A stretch of 64,000 bases of DNA, from assembly GCA_028876495.1 (NCBI GenBank), contig JAGWRO010000093.1:1-64000 (forward strand). The letters run 5' to 3'. Below are positions 25,832 to 33,536 of the stretch, in pieces (positions within the stretch are counted from its first letter, which is position 1; every line of letters starts with the position of its first letter). Below the pieces are notes generated by a model. It ran no database searches and was not told the origin of the DNA. It was given only the letters and a program-made list of their open reading frames with translations. Position numbers and translations under genes: made by a program. Source of the stretch: Bacteroidota bacterium. GTDB taxonomy: Bacteria; Bacteroidota; Bacteroidia; Chitinophagales; Chitinophagaceae.

Positions 25832-26410
25832 ATGCAAGAAAATGACTTCAAAAATCAAACAGAAGAAGAGGAATTACCTATGGAAGTAAATGAAGAAAAC
25901 GCGTCTGAAACTGATGAAGCAAAAGAAGAAGAGGTGCAGGAAACTTCTGATAAAGGTAGCAGCAATATTGAAAAATTAAAATCTGAATTAGCAGAACAAA
26001 AAGATAAATACATTCGGCTTTTTGCAGAGTTCGACAACTACAAAAGACGTACTTCGAAAGAAGCAATCGAACTAAGACAAACTGCAGGTAAAGAAGTGAT
26101 TATTTCCATGTTGGATATTTTAGATGATATGGACAGAGCAGAGCAACAACTGCAGGAAAGTGACATGGAGAACTCAATCAAAGAAGGGGTATTATTGGTA
26201 TTTGATAAGTTCAGAAAAACATTGCAGGCAAAGGGATTGAAACCATTAAATACATTGCATTCTGAATTTGATGTTGAAAAAGATGAAGCAGTTTCTGAGA
26301 TTGATGTTCATGATAAAAAATTAAAAGGTAAAGTAGTTGCTGAATTACAAAAAGGATATTACCTTAACGATAAACTGATACGATTTGCAAAAGTAGTGGT
26401 AGGAAAATAA
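25832..26410 (+). CDS. grpE: nucleotide exchange factor GrpE
   Basis: Releases ADP from DnaK in the cytosolic Hsp70 cycle. The first 45 residues are acidic and disordered, followed by a long coiled coil (SNIEKLKSELAEQKDKYIRL, then AEFDNYKRRTSKEAIE, the GrpE signature region) and a C-terminal beta domain (FDVEKDEAVSEIDV, then KGKVVAELQKGYYLNDKLIR). The length of 192 is normal. It is in one operon with dnaJ 67 bp downstream. Confidence 0.97.
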   Translation: MQENDFKNQTEEEELPMEVNEENASETDEAKEEEVQETSDKGSSNIEKLKSELAEQKDKYIRLFAEFDNYKRRTSKEAIELRQTAGKEVIISMLDILDDMDRAEQQLQESDMENSIKEGVLLVFDKFRKTLQAKGLKPLNTLHSEFDVEKDEAVSEIDVHDKKLKGKVVAELQKGYYLNDKLIRFAKVVVGK

Positions 26411-26477
26411 TCATTCCTCAAAATACAAAATTCTAATAACCGTAAATGCCCGTTGATGGCAGTTTACAATAAATATT

Positions 26478-27653
26478 ATGGCAAATACAATGTCTTCAAA
26501 AAGAGATTATTACGAAATTCTGGGTGTAAGTAAAAGTTCCACCGCTGATGAAATTAAAAAAGCTTACCGAAAAGTTGCTATGAAATTTCATCCTGATAGA
26601 AACCCGGGAGATCATACAGCAGAAGAAAAATTTAAAGAAGCTGCAGAAGCTTACGAAATTTTAAGCGACTCTGATAAGCGCGCGCAATACGATCGCTTTG
26701 GCCATAACGCATTTGGTCCCGGGCGCGGCGGCGGCTTCTCAGGCCATGGCATGAACATGGATGATATCTTCAGCCAGTTTGGAGATATTTTTGGCGATGA
26801 TATGTTTGGCAGTTTCTTTAGTGGAGGATCAAGAGGGGGAGGATCAAGAAGAAGCCGTGGTACAAGGGGTAGCAATCTTCGAGTAAGAATAAAAGTCAAT
26901 TACGAAGAGATCGCCAAAGGAACTACAAAAACCATCAAGGTAAAAAAATACATTATCTGCAACACTTGTGGTGGCTCGGGCGCTAAAGATAAAAACAGTG
27001 CTCAAACTTGCAGAACCTGCGGTGGTAACGGGCAAGTACGTAGAGTTCAAAATACATTTTTAGGGCAAATGCAAACGGTAACTACCTGCCCTGATTGTAA
27101 TGGCGAAGGAAGTGTGATCACCAGCAAATGTACCGCATGCAGGGGCGAAGGAAGAGTGTATGGAGAAGAAACGGTAACGCTTGAGATACCTGCCGGCGTA
27201 CAGGAAGGAATGCAATTAAGCATGAGCGGAAAAGGAAACATGGGAGAAAGAGGAGGTGGCCCCGGCGACCTGGTGATCTTAATTGAAGAAGAACCACATC
27301 CATTTTTACATCGTGAAGGATTGAATGTAGCTTATGACCTGCACATTTCTTTTCCTGAAGTTGTTTTTGGTACTCAAATAGAAGTACCCACTATAGATGG
27401 TCGTGCAAAAATTAAAATTCCGTCTGGCACACAAAGTGGAAAAATTTTCAGATTAAAAGGGAAAGGTTTTCCTTCTATCAACAGCCATGAAAAAGGAGAT
27501 CAGCTTATCCAGGTAAATGTATGGACGCCGCAAAATATTTCTGAAGTGGAAAAAATAGCGCTTGAAAGTTTGCAGGACAGTGAAAACTTTAAGCCTAAGC
27601 CTGATAAAAACGACAAAACTTTCTGGGAAAAAATAAGAGAAACTTTTAGTTGA
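26478..27653 (+). CDS. dnaJ: chaperone DnaJ (type I)
   Basis: Hsp40 co-chaperone that binds unfolded substrate and stimulates DnaK ATPase. Domains in order: J domain with HPD at 38-40, Gly/Phe-rich segment (about 75-115), zinc-finger domain with four CxxCxGxG repeats ([32 protein letters not shown]), and the C-terminal peptide-binding domain ([16 protein letters not shown]). Start is ATG 26478; the ATG four codons later is also possible. 391 residues is the usual length. It lies downstream of grpE and is followed by two hairpins. Confidence 0.97.
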   Translation: MANTMSSKRDYYEILGVSKSSTADEIKKAYRKVAMKFHPDRNPGDHTAEEKFKEAAEAYEILSDSDKRAQYDRFGHNAFGPGRGGGFSGHGMNMDDIFSQFGDIFGDDMFGSFFSGGSRGGGSRRSRGTRGSNLRVRIKVNYEEIAKGTTKTIKVKKYIICNTCGGSGAKDKNSAQTCRTCGGNGQVRRVQNTFLGQMQTVTTCPDCNGEGSVITSKCTACRGEGRVYGEETVTLEIPAGVQEGMQLSMSGKGNMGERGGGPGDLVILIEEEPHPFLHREGLNVAYDLHISFPEVVFGTQIEVPTIDGRAKIKIPSGTQSGKIFRLKGKGFPSINSHEKGDQLIQVNVWTPQNISEVEKIALESLQDSENFKPKPDKNDKTFWEKIRETFS

Positions 27654-27680
27654 TATAAGAGAAATTTTAAAATCAGGCTT

Positions 27681-27712
27681 ACAGTAAAGCAACCAATTTT
27701 AAGGTTTACTGT
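27681..27712 (+). terminator. hairpin after dnaJ
   Basis: ACAGTAAA (27681-27688) and TTTACTGT (27705-27712) form an 8-bp stem 28 bp after the dnaJ stop, followed by TT and an A-rich run. It probably assists termination together with the stronger hairpin at 27736-27774. Confidence 0.55.
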
Positions 27713-27735
27713 TTAAAAAACTGATATAATTTTAT

Positions 27736-27780
27736 AAGTAAGCCACAGCAGAAAATACATGACGTGGCTTACTTATTTTG
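27736..27780. terminator. 11-bp stem-loop between convergent genes
   Basis: AAGTAAGCCAC (27736-27746) and GTGGCTTACTT (27764-27774) are a perfect 11-bp inverted repeat followed by ATTTTG on the plus strand. It lies between the ends of dnaJ and the convergent FAH-family gene and is a likely bidirectional terminator. Confidence 0.75.
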
Positions 27781-27824
27781 TTGAAAAAAATGTTGAATCT
27801 TTTTGGGTGATAAAGTAATTGTAA

Positions 27825-28436
27825 TTATTTTATCTCAAGAGAAAGCACAAGTTCTTTTTCAAAATATCCTTCAAGTACATCACCCACAATACACTCTCCT
27901 ACTCCTGCGGGCGTACCGGTATAGACAAGATCTCCGATATTAATTGAAAAATAATTAGAAATGTTGGCAACAACCTGGTCAATAGAAAAAATCATTTCCG
28001 ATGAATTCACCTTTTGTACGACTTCTTTATTTTTTGTAAGCGAAAAATTGATATTCTTTTTATTCATCGCAGGTGTTATCTCCATAAATTTTCCTACAGC
28101 CGCTGAATTGTCAAAAGCTTTCGCCTTTTCCCACGGCAAACCTTTTTCTTTTAATTGCTTTTGAATATCACGTGCAGTAAAATCAATACCTACAGAAATT
28201 GCGTTGTAATAATTAGATGCGTGTTTTTCCTGTATATATTTTCCGTTTTTGCTGATACGCACTACCAGTTCAGCTTCATAATGAAGTTCGTTAGTAAACT
28301 CGGGATAATAAAAGGGAGTATGGCCCTGAACGAGCGCACTCTTGGGTTTCATAAATATTATGGGTTCTTCCGGAACGTCGCTACCCATTTCCTTAGCATG
28401 TTTGGCATAATTACGCCCTATACAAAATATTTTCAT
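27825..28436 (-). CDS. fumarylacetoacetate hydrolase-family protein
   Basis: 203 residues, the compact single-domain FAH fold that hydrolyses or decarboxylates 2-oxo-acid C-C bonds, as in fumarylpyruvate hydrolase or oxaloacetate tautomerase. The N-terminal motif IGRNYAKHAKEMG and the metal ligands in HYEAELVV (near 70) and GIDFTARD (near 105) are conserved, as is KAFDNSAAVG. The substrate is not defined. It is a lone gene convergent with dnaJ and upstream of nothing obviously related. Confidence 0.88.
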   Translation of the reverse strand: MKIFCIGRNYAKHAKEMGSDVPEEPIIFMKPKSALVQGHTPFYYPEFTNELHYEAELVVRISKNGKYIQEKHASNYYNAISVGIDFTARDIQKQLKEKGLPWEKAKAFDNSAAVGKFMEITPAMNKKNINFSLTKNKEVVQKVNSSEMIFSIDQVVANISNYFSINIGDLVYTGTPAGVGECIVGDVLEGYFEKELVLSLEIK

Positions 28437-28536
28437 TTCAATCAGGTTTAGTCAGGGCTTTTCAAAGGTTGTGCGAAAATATAAAAAACAAATCTAAAAA
28501 AGAATTTATCTAACGATTTAATTACTTATTAGAAAT

Positions 28537-29109
28537 TTAAAAATTCAAGTGATTTACTTCACTCATTGTTCTGTCAATTCCAATAGTTGCAAACATCTCA
28601 ATTATCTCTGAACATTTTTCAATTTTAGTTTTTACAACCGGAACTTCCTCCTTCAGCCATCGGCTTAATACAAATTCAACCTGCATCCCCCTTGGAAACT
28701 GGTTGCCAATTCCAAAACGTAATTTAGGAAATTCGTCGGTACCCAAAATATTTTGAATATCGCGCAAACCGTTATGACCTGCATCACTGCCTCGTTTCCT
28801 TAACCGCAGTTTACTCAAAGGAAGCGCCAGGTCATCAACTATTGTCAAAGAATGTTCTACAGCAATCTTTTCTTTATCCAGCCAATATTTTATCGCTCTG
28901 CCACTAAGATTCATAAATGTAGTTGGTTTTATACAAACGAATATTTTTCCTTTAAATTTTATCTCGGCCAAATCTGCCAGGCGTGATGATTGAAAAAAAG
29001 CATTGTGTTTTAATACAAATGCATTTAAAACATCAAAACCGATATTGTGCCTTGTATTCACATATTCATTTCCGGGATTACCTAACCCAATAATTAAAAA
29101 CTTCGACAT
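28537..29109 (-). CDS. pth: peptidyl-tRNA hydrolase
   Basis: Cleaves peptidyl-tRNA released by stalled ribosomes. 190 residues, with GLGNPG at 8-13, the catalytic histidine 21 in NTRHNIGF, the FMNLSG loop near 68-73 and KRGSDAGHNGLRDI near 108-121, all typical of bacterial Pth. The start codon sets the beginning of the first strand (MSKFLIIGLGNPG). In many Bacteroidota pth is next to a ribosomal protein L25 gene; that gene is absent here, and the upstream side is occupied by the small-RNA region. Confidence 0.96.
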   Translation of the reverse strand: MSKFLIIGLGNPGNEYVNTRHNIGFDVLNAFVLKHNAFFQSSRLADLAEIKFKGKIFVCIKPTTFMNLSGRAIKYWLDKEKIAVEHSLTIVDDLALPLSKLRLRKRGSDAGHNGLRDIQNILGTDEFPKLRFGIGNQFPRGMQVEFVLSRWLKEEVPVVKTKIEKCSEIIEMFATIGIDRTMSEVNHLNF

Positions 29110-29183
29110 AAGAACGAAGATAAATTGATTGAAGTATTTTCAAACGAAGATTCAGGTTTTTTTTGCAAGGCTTTATTAAAGTA

Positions 29184-29193
29184 GTAAACAAAC
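29184..29193 (+). repeat. GTAAACAAAC motif copy
   Basis: Exact copy, preceded by A, in the space upstream of pth. See the finding on the recurring 11-mer. Confidence 0.55.
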
Positions 29194-29221
29194 ATTTAAA
29201 CCAGCTTTTAATTTTCTACAC

Positions 29222-29255
29222 GTAGTTATACGATTTTTTTAAATCGTTAAACTAC
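29222..29255. repeat. long inverted repeat upstream of sRNA unit 1
   Basis: GTAGTT-ATA-CGATTT, a TTTT loop, then AAATCG-TTA-AACTAC form two perfect 6-bp stems separated by a symmetrical 3-nt internal loop. It is followed by TTTTT on the plus strand. No gene on the plus strand ends here, so it could block readthrough into the sRNA unit or be a protein-binding site. Confidence 0.55.
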
Positions 29256-29265
29256 TTTTTGAACA

Positions 29266-29277
29266 GTAAATACAATA
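29266..29277 (+). promoter_or_regulatory. upstream element of sRNA unit 1
   Basis: GTAAATACAATA begins exactly 60 bp before the -7 box of unit 1. The identical 12-mer begins exactly 60 bp before the -7 box of unit 2 (29733-29744). Identical sequence and spacing suggest an activator site or UP-like element. Confidence 0.6.
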
Positions 29278-29302
29278 CTTGCAAAAAAAGGCAATAGTGC
29301 TC

Positions 29303-29333
29303 TTGCGCAGGGAGCCCGGGCTCTATATCTTTG
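29303..29333 (+). promoter_or_regulatory. promoter of sRNA unit 1
   Basis: TTG at 29303-29305 and TATCTTTG at 29326-29333 with a 20-bp spacer. The spacer contains the perfect palindrome GAGCCCGGGCTC (29312-29323), a possible operator that is missing from unit 2. Confidence 0.8.
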
Positions 29334-29339
29334 TTCCAG

Positions 29340-29563
29340 AAATTGATTGATGGCTAACAAACATTAATCAAACAATCCAAATCCATTGAAAAAAACGTTT
29401 CCTTTAATCCGGGAAAAACCAAAAAAATCTGATACCTAAGAAGACTAACCATTTCCGTTGAAAACCCGGCTTTAAAATCCAAGCTGAAAAAGTATCCTGA
29501 AAAAAACCAAACCCTGGAAATTAAATCGTTAAACTTCTGCCCCGAAAGCAGAAGTTTTTTTTA
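29340..29563 (+). ncRNA. putative small RNA, unit 1
   Basis: A predicted transcript of about 224 nt runs from 7 nt beyond the -7 box to an intrinsic terminator. The 5' hairpin pairs TTGATTGATG (29343-29352) with CATTAATCAA (29362-29371). It is followed by the unpaired block ACAATCCAAATCC (29372-29384) and a small TTTCC/GGAAA hairpin (29398-29402 with 29412-29416). The unpaired block and the stems are conserved in unit 2 while both loops differ. No credible protein is encoded. A trans-acting regulatory RNA is the simplest reading; no Rfam family is recognised by me. Confidence 0.7.
29532..29563 (+). terminator. terminator of sRNA unit 1
   Basis: AACTTCTGC (29532-29540) pairs with GCAGAAGTT (29548-29556), followed by a run of T. 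It is a strong intrinsic terminator with no protein gene in front of it. Confidence 0.9.
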
Positions 29564-29584
29564 TCTTCTGTTTTTTAAATTCCA

Positions 29585-29594
29585 GTAAACAAAT
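29585..29594 (+). repeat. near-copy of GTAAACAAAC motif
   Basis: GTAAACAAAT, one base different at the last position, preceded by A, lying just after the unit 1 terminator. Confidence 0.4.
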
Positions 29595-29732
29595 AAAATA
29601 TACTGATTTTCATTTTACTTTCTTTCAAATCATCCAAGCAGTTTATTTAATTTGTATTTTGAATATCGAGCAAGAAAAATAATTGTTCGTATTTCTACTA
29701 ATCGCAGTATTCGTTAATTTACGGTCAATTCG

Positions 29733-29744
29733 GTAAATACAATA
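29733..29744 (+). promoter_or_regulatory. upstream element of sRNA unit 2
   Basis: Second copy of GTAAATACAATA, beginning 60 bp before the -7 box of unit 2, the same distance as in unit 1. Confidence 0.6.
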
Positions 29745-29769
29745 GTTCTAAAATTAAGCAGTCCTGCCC

Positions 29770-29800
29770 TTGTGCACAGGTTGCTGACTCTCTATCTTTG
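29770..29800 (+). promoter_or_regulatory. promoter of sRNA unit 2
   Basis: TTG at 29770-29772 and TATCTTTG at 29793-29800 with a 20-bp spacer, the same geometry as unit 1. The first transcribed bases TTCCAGAA are shared by both units. Confidence 0.8.
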
Positions 29801-29806
29801 TTCCAG

Positions 29807-30057
29807 AAGTTGATTGATGTTCAATAAACATTAATCACAATCCAAATCCGATGAAATGACTTTTCCCTTTATCCAGGAAAAACCAACAATAATCCGATAT
29901 CAATCAACTTCTTTTGTTTTTAAATCAATATCTGAGAAAAATATAAATCCTATGAAATCCAGCCTGTAAGATGGCTTAAACTTTAACCCTGAAAAACTAA
30001 AAAACCCAGGTTTAAATCTTTAAAAAGCTTCCGCGAAACACGCGGAAGCTTTTTTTA
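29807..30057 (+). ncRNA. putative small RNA, unit 2
   Basis: A predicted transcript of about 250 nt, paralogous to unit 1. The 5' hairpin pairs TTGATTGATG (29810-29819) with CATTAATCA (29829-29837) around a different loop. The block ACAATCCAAATCC (29837-29849) is identical, and a TTTTCC/GGAAAA hairpin follows. The second half is more diverged but alignable. It ends in a terminator of unrelated sequence, so the RNA bodies were duplicated and kept, with the terminator stem replaced. No open frame longer than a few codons is shared. Confidence 0.7.
30022..30057 (+). terminator. terminator of sRNA unit 2
   Basis: AGCTTCCGCG (30026-30035) pairs with CGCGGAAGCT (30041-30050) around the loop AAACA, followed by a T-run. 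Very strong intrinsic terminator. Confidence 0.92.
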
Positions 30058-30116
30058 TTGAAAACTTATAACTTTACGTGGTATCTCATTTATTTCATTC
30101 TTTAAAAATTATTTTT

Positions 30117-30482
30117 ATGATTGAAACTATTTCGGGTTTTCCACCTTACGTTGCCGCATTTAATGCCACAGAGAATATAACAGGAAAAGATTATGATGAA
30201 ATAATTAATCCTCTGGTAAGTAAAATTTATAAAGAACATGGAAAAATAAATTATCTGCTCGTTCTCAATACATCATTGAGCAATTACAGTTTAGAAGCCT
30301 GGCTAAAAGATGCCCTTTTAGGATTTGTATATTTTACCGAATGGAAAAAGATCGGTATCGTTTCAAATCAAAAAAGTATAAAAAATTTTACCGATTTATT
30401 TGGCCATCTATTGCCCGGTACTACAAAAGGATTTTTAATGGAAGACCTGGACGAAGCCAAACTTTGGATTGCAGCAAAATAA
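30117..30482 (+). CDS. SpoIIAA-like (STAS-fold) protein
   Basis: 121 residues from ATG 30117; a GTG 13 codons upstream is less likely because the conserved fold begins at MIETISGFPPYVAAF. The remaining sequence (GKDYDEIINPLVSKIYKEHG, KINYLLVLNTS, AWLKDALLGFVYFTEWKKIG) matches the SpoIIAA-like/DUF3478 family, a small STAS-related alpha/beta fold of unknown cellular role. It stands alone between the sRNA units and cbpA, and an 11-bp inverted repeat (30526-30574) follows it. Confidence 0.82.
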   Translation: MIETISGFPPYVAAFNATENITGKDYDEIINPLVSKIYKEHGKINYLLVLNTSLSNYSLEAWLKDALLGFVYFTEWKKIGIVSNQKSIKNFTDLFGHLLPGTTKGFLMEDLDEAKLWIAAK

Positions 30483-30525
30483 ATAAAGAATGTTGAAGCT
30501 TCAATGCTGCCCACAGATTACAGGT

Positions 30526-30574
30526 AATTTTTACTTTAATTATTTCTATTCCTGTTTCATTTTAAGTAAAAATT
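30526..30574. repeat. AT-rich 11-bp inverted repeat
   Basis: AATTTTTACTT (30526-30536) and AAGTAAAAATT (30564-30574) are perfect inverted arms around 27 nt. It lies 44 bp after the SpoIIAA-like gene and may end its transcript, though the stem has few G-C pairs. Confidence 0.45.
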
Positions 30575-30737
30575 AAAGTTAAGAAGGAAAAACACGCCTT
30601 GTTGGCACAAGAGTAAAATGAGGTACTAATTTTGATAGTGTGATACCTGCTAATAAACTATGACTTTCAATATTTGAAAATTTTAGTTTATTATCTCTTA
30701 ATTTTATCACCTATAATTTCTAAGCTAAAATAAGAAA

Positions 30738-31664
30738 ATGGATTTTGTTGATTACTATAAAACATTGGGCGTCGCAAAAAACGCATCTGCAGAAGATATC
30801 AAAAAAGCATACCGAAAGCTGGCACGAAAACTTCATCCTGATGTAAATCCGAATGACAAAGAAGCACACAAAAAATTCCAACAGATCAATGAGGCCAACG
30901 AGGTTTTAAGCGATACGGAAAAAAGAAAAAAGTACGACCAGTATGGCGAAAACTGGAAAAATGCTGACCAATATGAAAAAGCAAGGCAGCAACAGGGACA
31001 GCAAGCCGGTGGAGGCTTTGGTGGCTTCGGAGGTTTTGGTGGAGGCTTCGGTGGCGGAGAATATACCTACTCTTCAGGTGAAGAAGGAAATTTTTCTGAT
31101 TTTTTTGAATCCCTTTTTGGTGGATCCAGGGGCAGAAGAAGCCAGGCAAAATACCGCGGACAGGATTATAATGCGGAGCTACAGGTATCGTTAAGAGATG
31201 CATTTGCAACTCATAAACAAACATTGACGATTAATGGAAAAAATGTGCGCATTACCATTCCCGCTGGCGTAGAAAACGGACAAAAAATAAGATTAAAAGG
31301 ATATGGAAGCCCCGGAGCTAATGGTGGCCCAAATGGAGATCTTTTCATAACTTTCATTATTCCAAATGAACCTGATTTGAAACGCGAAGGAAATAATTTA
31401 TATAAAACTGAAGACCTGGATCTGTATACCGCTTTGCTGGGTGGCGAAAAAACCATTGACACATTAAGTGGGAAAATAAAATTAAAAGTACAGCCTGAAA
31501 CACAGAATGGCACTAAAGTACGTTTAAAAGGAAAAGGTTTCCCGGTTTATAAAAATGAAAGCCAGTTTGGTGATTTGTATATTACATGGAACATTAAACT
31601 GCCCACCAATTTAACCGAAAAACAAAAAGAATTATTTACTGAATTATCAAAATTATCATCCTAA
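30738..31664 (+). CDS. cbpA: DnaJ-like co-chaperone CbpA
   Basis: 308 residues: J domain with HPD at 33-35, a Gly/Phe-rich segment with GGFGG repeats at about 90-115, and the C-terminal peptide-binding domain ([29 protein letters not shown]) without a zinc finger. This is the type II J protein layout of CbpA, a DnaK co-chaperone and curved-DNA-binding protein. It is followed 10 bp later by the gene for its modulator CbpM, which supports the assignment. Confidence 0.93.
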   Translation: MDFVDYYKTLGVAKNASAEDIKKAYRKLARKLHPDVNPNDKEAHKKFQQINEANEVLSDTEKRKKYDQYGENWKNADQYEKARQQQGQQAGGGFGGFGGFGGGFGGGEYTYSSGEEGNFSDFFESLFGGSRGRRSQAKYRGQDYNAELQVSLRDAFATHKQTLTINGKNVRITIPAGVENGQKIRLKGYGSPGANGGPNGDLFITFIIPNEPDLKREGNNLYKTEDLDLYTALLGGEKTIDTLSGKIKLKVQPETQNGTKVRLKGKGFPVYKNESQFGDLYITWNIKLPTNLTEKQKELFTELSKLSS

Positions 31665-31674
31665 AATTTTTGAT

Positions 31675-31974
31675 ATGCAAAAGGACGAATTAATTCCGGC
31701 AGAAGATTTTTGTATTTATCACAACATTGAATATTCTTTTATCAGTTCCCTTGAAGATTCAGGATTGATAAGCGTTACATCGGTTGAGCAATCTACTTAT
31801 ATTCCTGCAGAGGAATTACAAAAGTTAGAAAAGTTTGTGCGGCTTCATTATGATCTTGATATAAATATAGCAGGAATAGAAACGATCAATCATCTTCTTG
31901 AAAGAATAGAGGAAATGCAAAGGGAAATTTTACAATTAAAAAGCGTAGCAGTAATAAATGATCTTCCAGGATAA
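31675..31974 (+). CDS. cbpM: CbpA modulator CbpM
   Basis: 99 residues resembling the MerR-like helical CbpM family: an N-terminal HTH-like region (FCIYHNIEYSFISSLEDSGL) and a C-terminal coiled segment (IAGIETINHLLERIEEMQRE). CbpM binds the J domain of CbpA and inhibits both its co-chaperone and DNA-binding activity. It directly follows cbpA in the same operon. Confidence 0.88.
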   Translation: MQKDELIPAEDFCIYHNIEYSFISSLEDSGLISVTSVEQSTYIPAEELQKLEKFVRLHYDLDINIAGIETINHLLERIEEMQREILQLKSVAVINDLPG

Positions 31975-31995
31975 AAATCTTCTTTATTTGTTTGC

Positions 31996-33339
31996 TTACT
32001 GGTTTTCAGGAATTGCAAAAGGCCATTCTTTTTGAATCTTTGCTTTAATAAAATAAACGATCTCTCCAAGAAAAATTACAATCACTCCACTGAACATTAA
32101 TTTAGTTCCTGTAGAAATAAGGATAAACAGCCACATGGCGATAGCAACAATAACAGGCAAAGGAAACAAAGGCATCTTAAAAGGAAAATCTGAACCATTT
32201 TTCTTACTCCTTAAAATTAACAAACCTACAGCCTGACCTATAAACTGGATCATAATGCGCATAGCCAGTATGGCGCTAATCGTTTCACTCAATTTAAAAA
32301 GCATACTAAAAATAAACGCTACCCCTCCCAGAAACAATAAAGAGATATAAGGAAAATTTTTCGTCGGATGAAGCTTCGCAAAAATTTTAAAAAACTCTCC
32401 ATCCTCAGCCGCCGCATACGGAATACGGCTATAGCCAAGCGTAGCAGAAAAAACAGAAGCAAAAGCCACCCACAAAATAAGACAGGTAACGATCGTTGCA
32501 GCTGTGTGTCCCAGCAAAACCTGCATAAATTCACTAATAACAAATTCACTGTCTTTAGCCTGCTGCCATGGGATAACACTTACTACACTTATGTTCATAA
32601 GCAGGTATAAAATAGCGATTCCGATAATGGAAATGAAAATGCTACGAGGGATATTTTTAGAAGGGTTTTTTATTTCACTTCCAAGATGACAAATATTGTA
32701 GTAGCCCAGGTAACTATAAACAGATTTCACACTGGCAAACCCAATCGCGGTAACAAAGGCGTAGTCAACATTTAATCCTGAATTTATATTTTTGATCGGC
32801 ATTAAAAAATTCCCGTGCAATATTCCTCCGCCTATGATCCAGAACATGGTAATGATAACGCCACTCCATAAAAAAATGCTGATCTTTCCTATCGCTTCAA
32901 TTTTTCTATATAATAAAATGATGATTAAAATAATCACTCCCCCACTCACCAATTTTTCAGTGAGAGGTGTGAGAGGAACAATAAAAGAGAAATATTTAGA
33001 AAAGCCAATTGCGGCAGAAGCTATTACCAGCGGCGCTTGAATCATGGTTTGCCATACAAACAAAAAACTCATCATCCGGCCCGCCCCTTTTTTGCCATAT
33101 GCCTCTTTTAAAAAATTATAACTACCCCCCGCACGAGGAAAAGCAGCACCTAATTCACTCCAAACCATTCCGTCTACAATGGATAAAAAAGCCCCGGCGA
33201 TCCATGCATACAAAAAGTAAGGACCGTTCATCATTCCAATTACCATTGGTAAAGTAATGAAGGGGCCAATACCAACCATATCTGTCATATTAATAGCAGA
33301 TGCCTGCCACAGCCCAAGCTTTCTATCCATTACAGCCAT
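31996..33339 (-). CDS. APC-family amino acid permease
   Basis: 447 residues, about twelve predicted helices. The first helix carries the APC signature MVGIGPFITLPMVIG, and the second part has GGSYNFLKEAYGKKGAGRMM, both typical of the amino acid-polyamine-organocation superfamily. The substrate is not predictable; basic or neutral amino acids are usual. The gene is convergent with cbpM and divergent from the glycosylasparaginase gene about 200 bp away. Confidence 0.9.
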   Translation of the reverse strand: MAVMDRKLGLWQASAINMTDMVGIGPFITLPMVIGMMNGPYFLYAWIAGAFLSIVDGMVWSELGAAFPRAGGSYNFLKEAYGKKGAGRMMSFLFVWQTMIQAPLVIASAAIGFSKYFSFIVPLTPLTEKLVSGGVIILIIILLYRKIEAIGKISIFLWSGVIITMFWIIGGGILHGNFLMPIKNINSGLNVDYAFVTAIGFASVKSVYSYLGYYNICHLGSEIKNPSKNIPRSIFISIIGIAILYLLMNISVVSVIPWQQAKDSEFVISEFMQVLLGHTAATIVTCLILWVAFASVFSATLGYSRIPYAAAEDGEFFKIFAKLHPTKNFPYISLLFLGGVAFIFSMLFKLSETISAILAMRIMIQFIGQAVGLLILRSKKNGSDFPFKMPLFPLPVIVAIAMWLFILISTGTKLMFSGVIVIFLGEIVYFIKAKIQKEWPFAIPENQ

Positions 33340-33494
33340 AAAATGAATTAAATGAAAAAAAATAAGCAGTGATCCATTAAAAAAAAACCAATTTAGCGAT
33401 AAAAATACAATTCAAAAAAGAGGATATTTTTTAAGTAAAAAAATTATTGTTAGCATAAAAGTTATTTTTTCCAAAAACATTTTTTTCAAAAAAA

Positions 33495-33504
33495 GTTTGT
33501 TTAC
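33495..33504 (-). repeat. GTAAACAAAC motif copy
   Basis: Exact copy on the minus strand, preceded by A, 33 bp before the glycosylasparaginase start. See the finding on the recurring 11-mer. Confidence 0.55.
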
Positions 33505-33514
33505 TATTCTTTTT

Positions 33515-33522
33515 TACATTTG
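33515..33522 (+). promoter_or_regulatory. -7 promoter box of glycosylasparaginase gene
   Basis: TACATTTG matches TAnnTTTG and lies 14 bp before the ATG. A TTTG lies upstream, but with a short 15-bp spacer. Confidence 0.5.
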
Positions 33523-33536
33523 GAAAAATTTCTTAC

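Larger units (their letters stand above)
29110..30077. other. 1-kb region holding two tandem small-RNA units
   Basis: No protein gene is visible. The space contains an inverted repeat at 29222-29255 and two related transcription units, each with promoter, hairpins and terminator (29303-29563 and 29770-30057), and is followed by the SpoIIAA-like gene. See the separate entries. Confidence 0.75.

Noticed and set aside
26651-27303. Several open frames antisense to dnaJ
   Set aside because: They arise from the Gly/Phe and Cys-rich codons of dnaJ and show no independent support.
29221-30077. Protein-coding genes in the sRNA region
   Set aside because: Open frames are shorter than about 25 codons and not shared by both units except a five-codon frame inside a stem.
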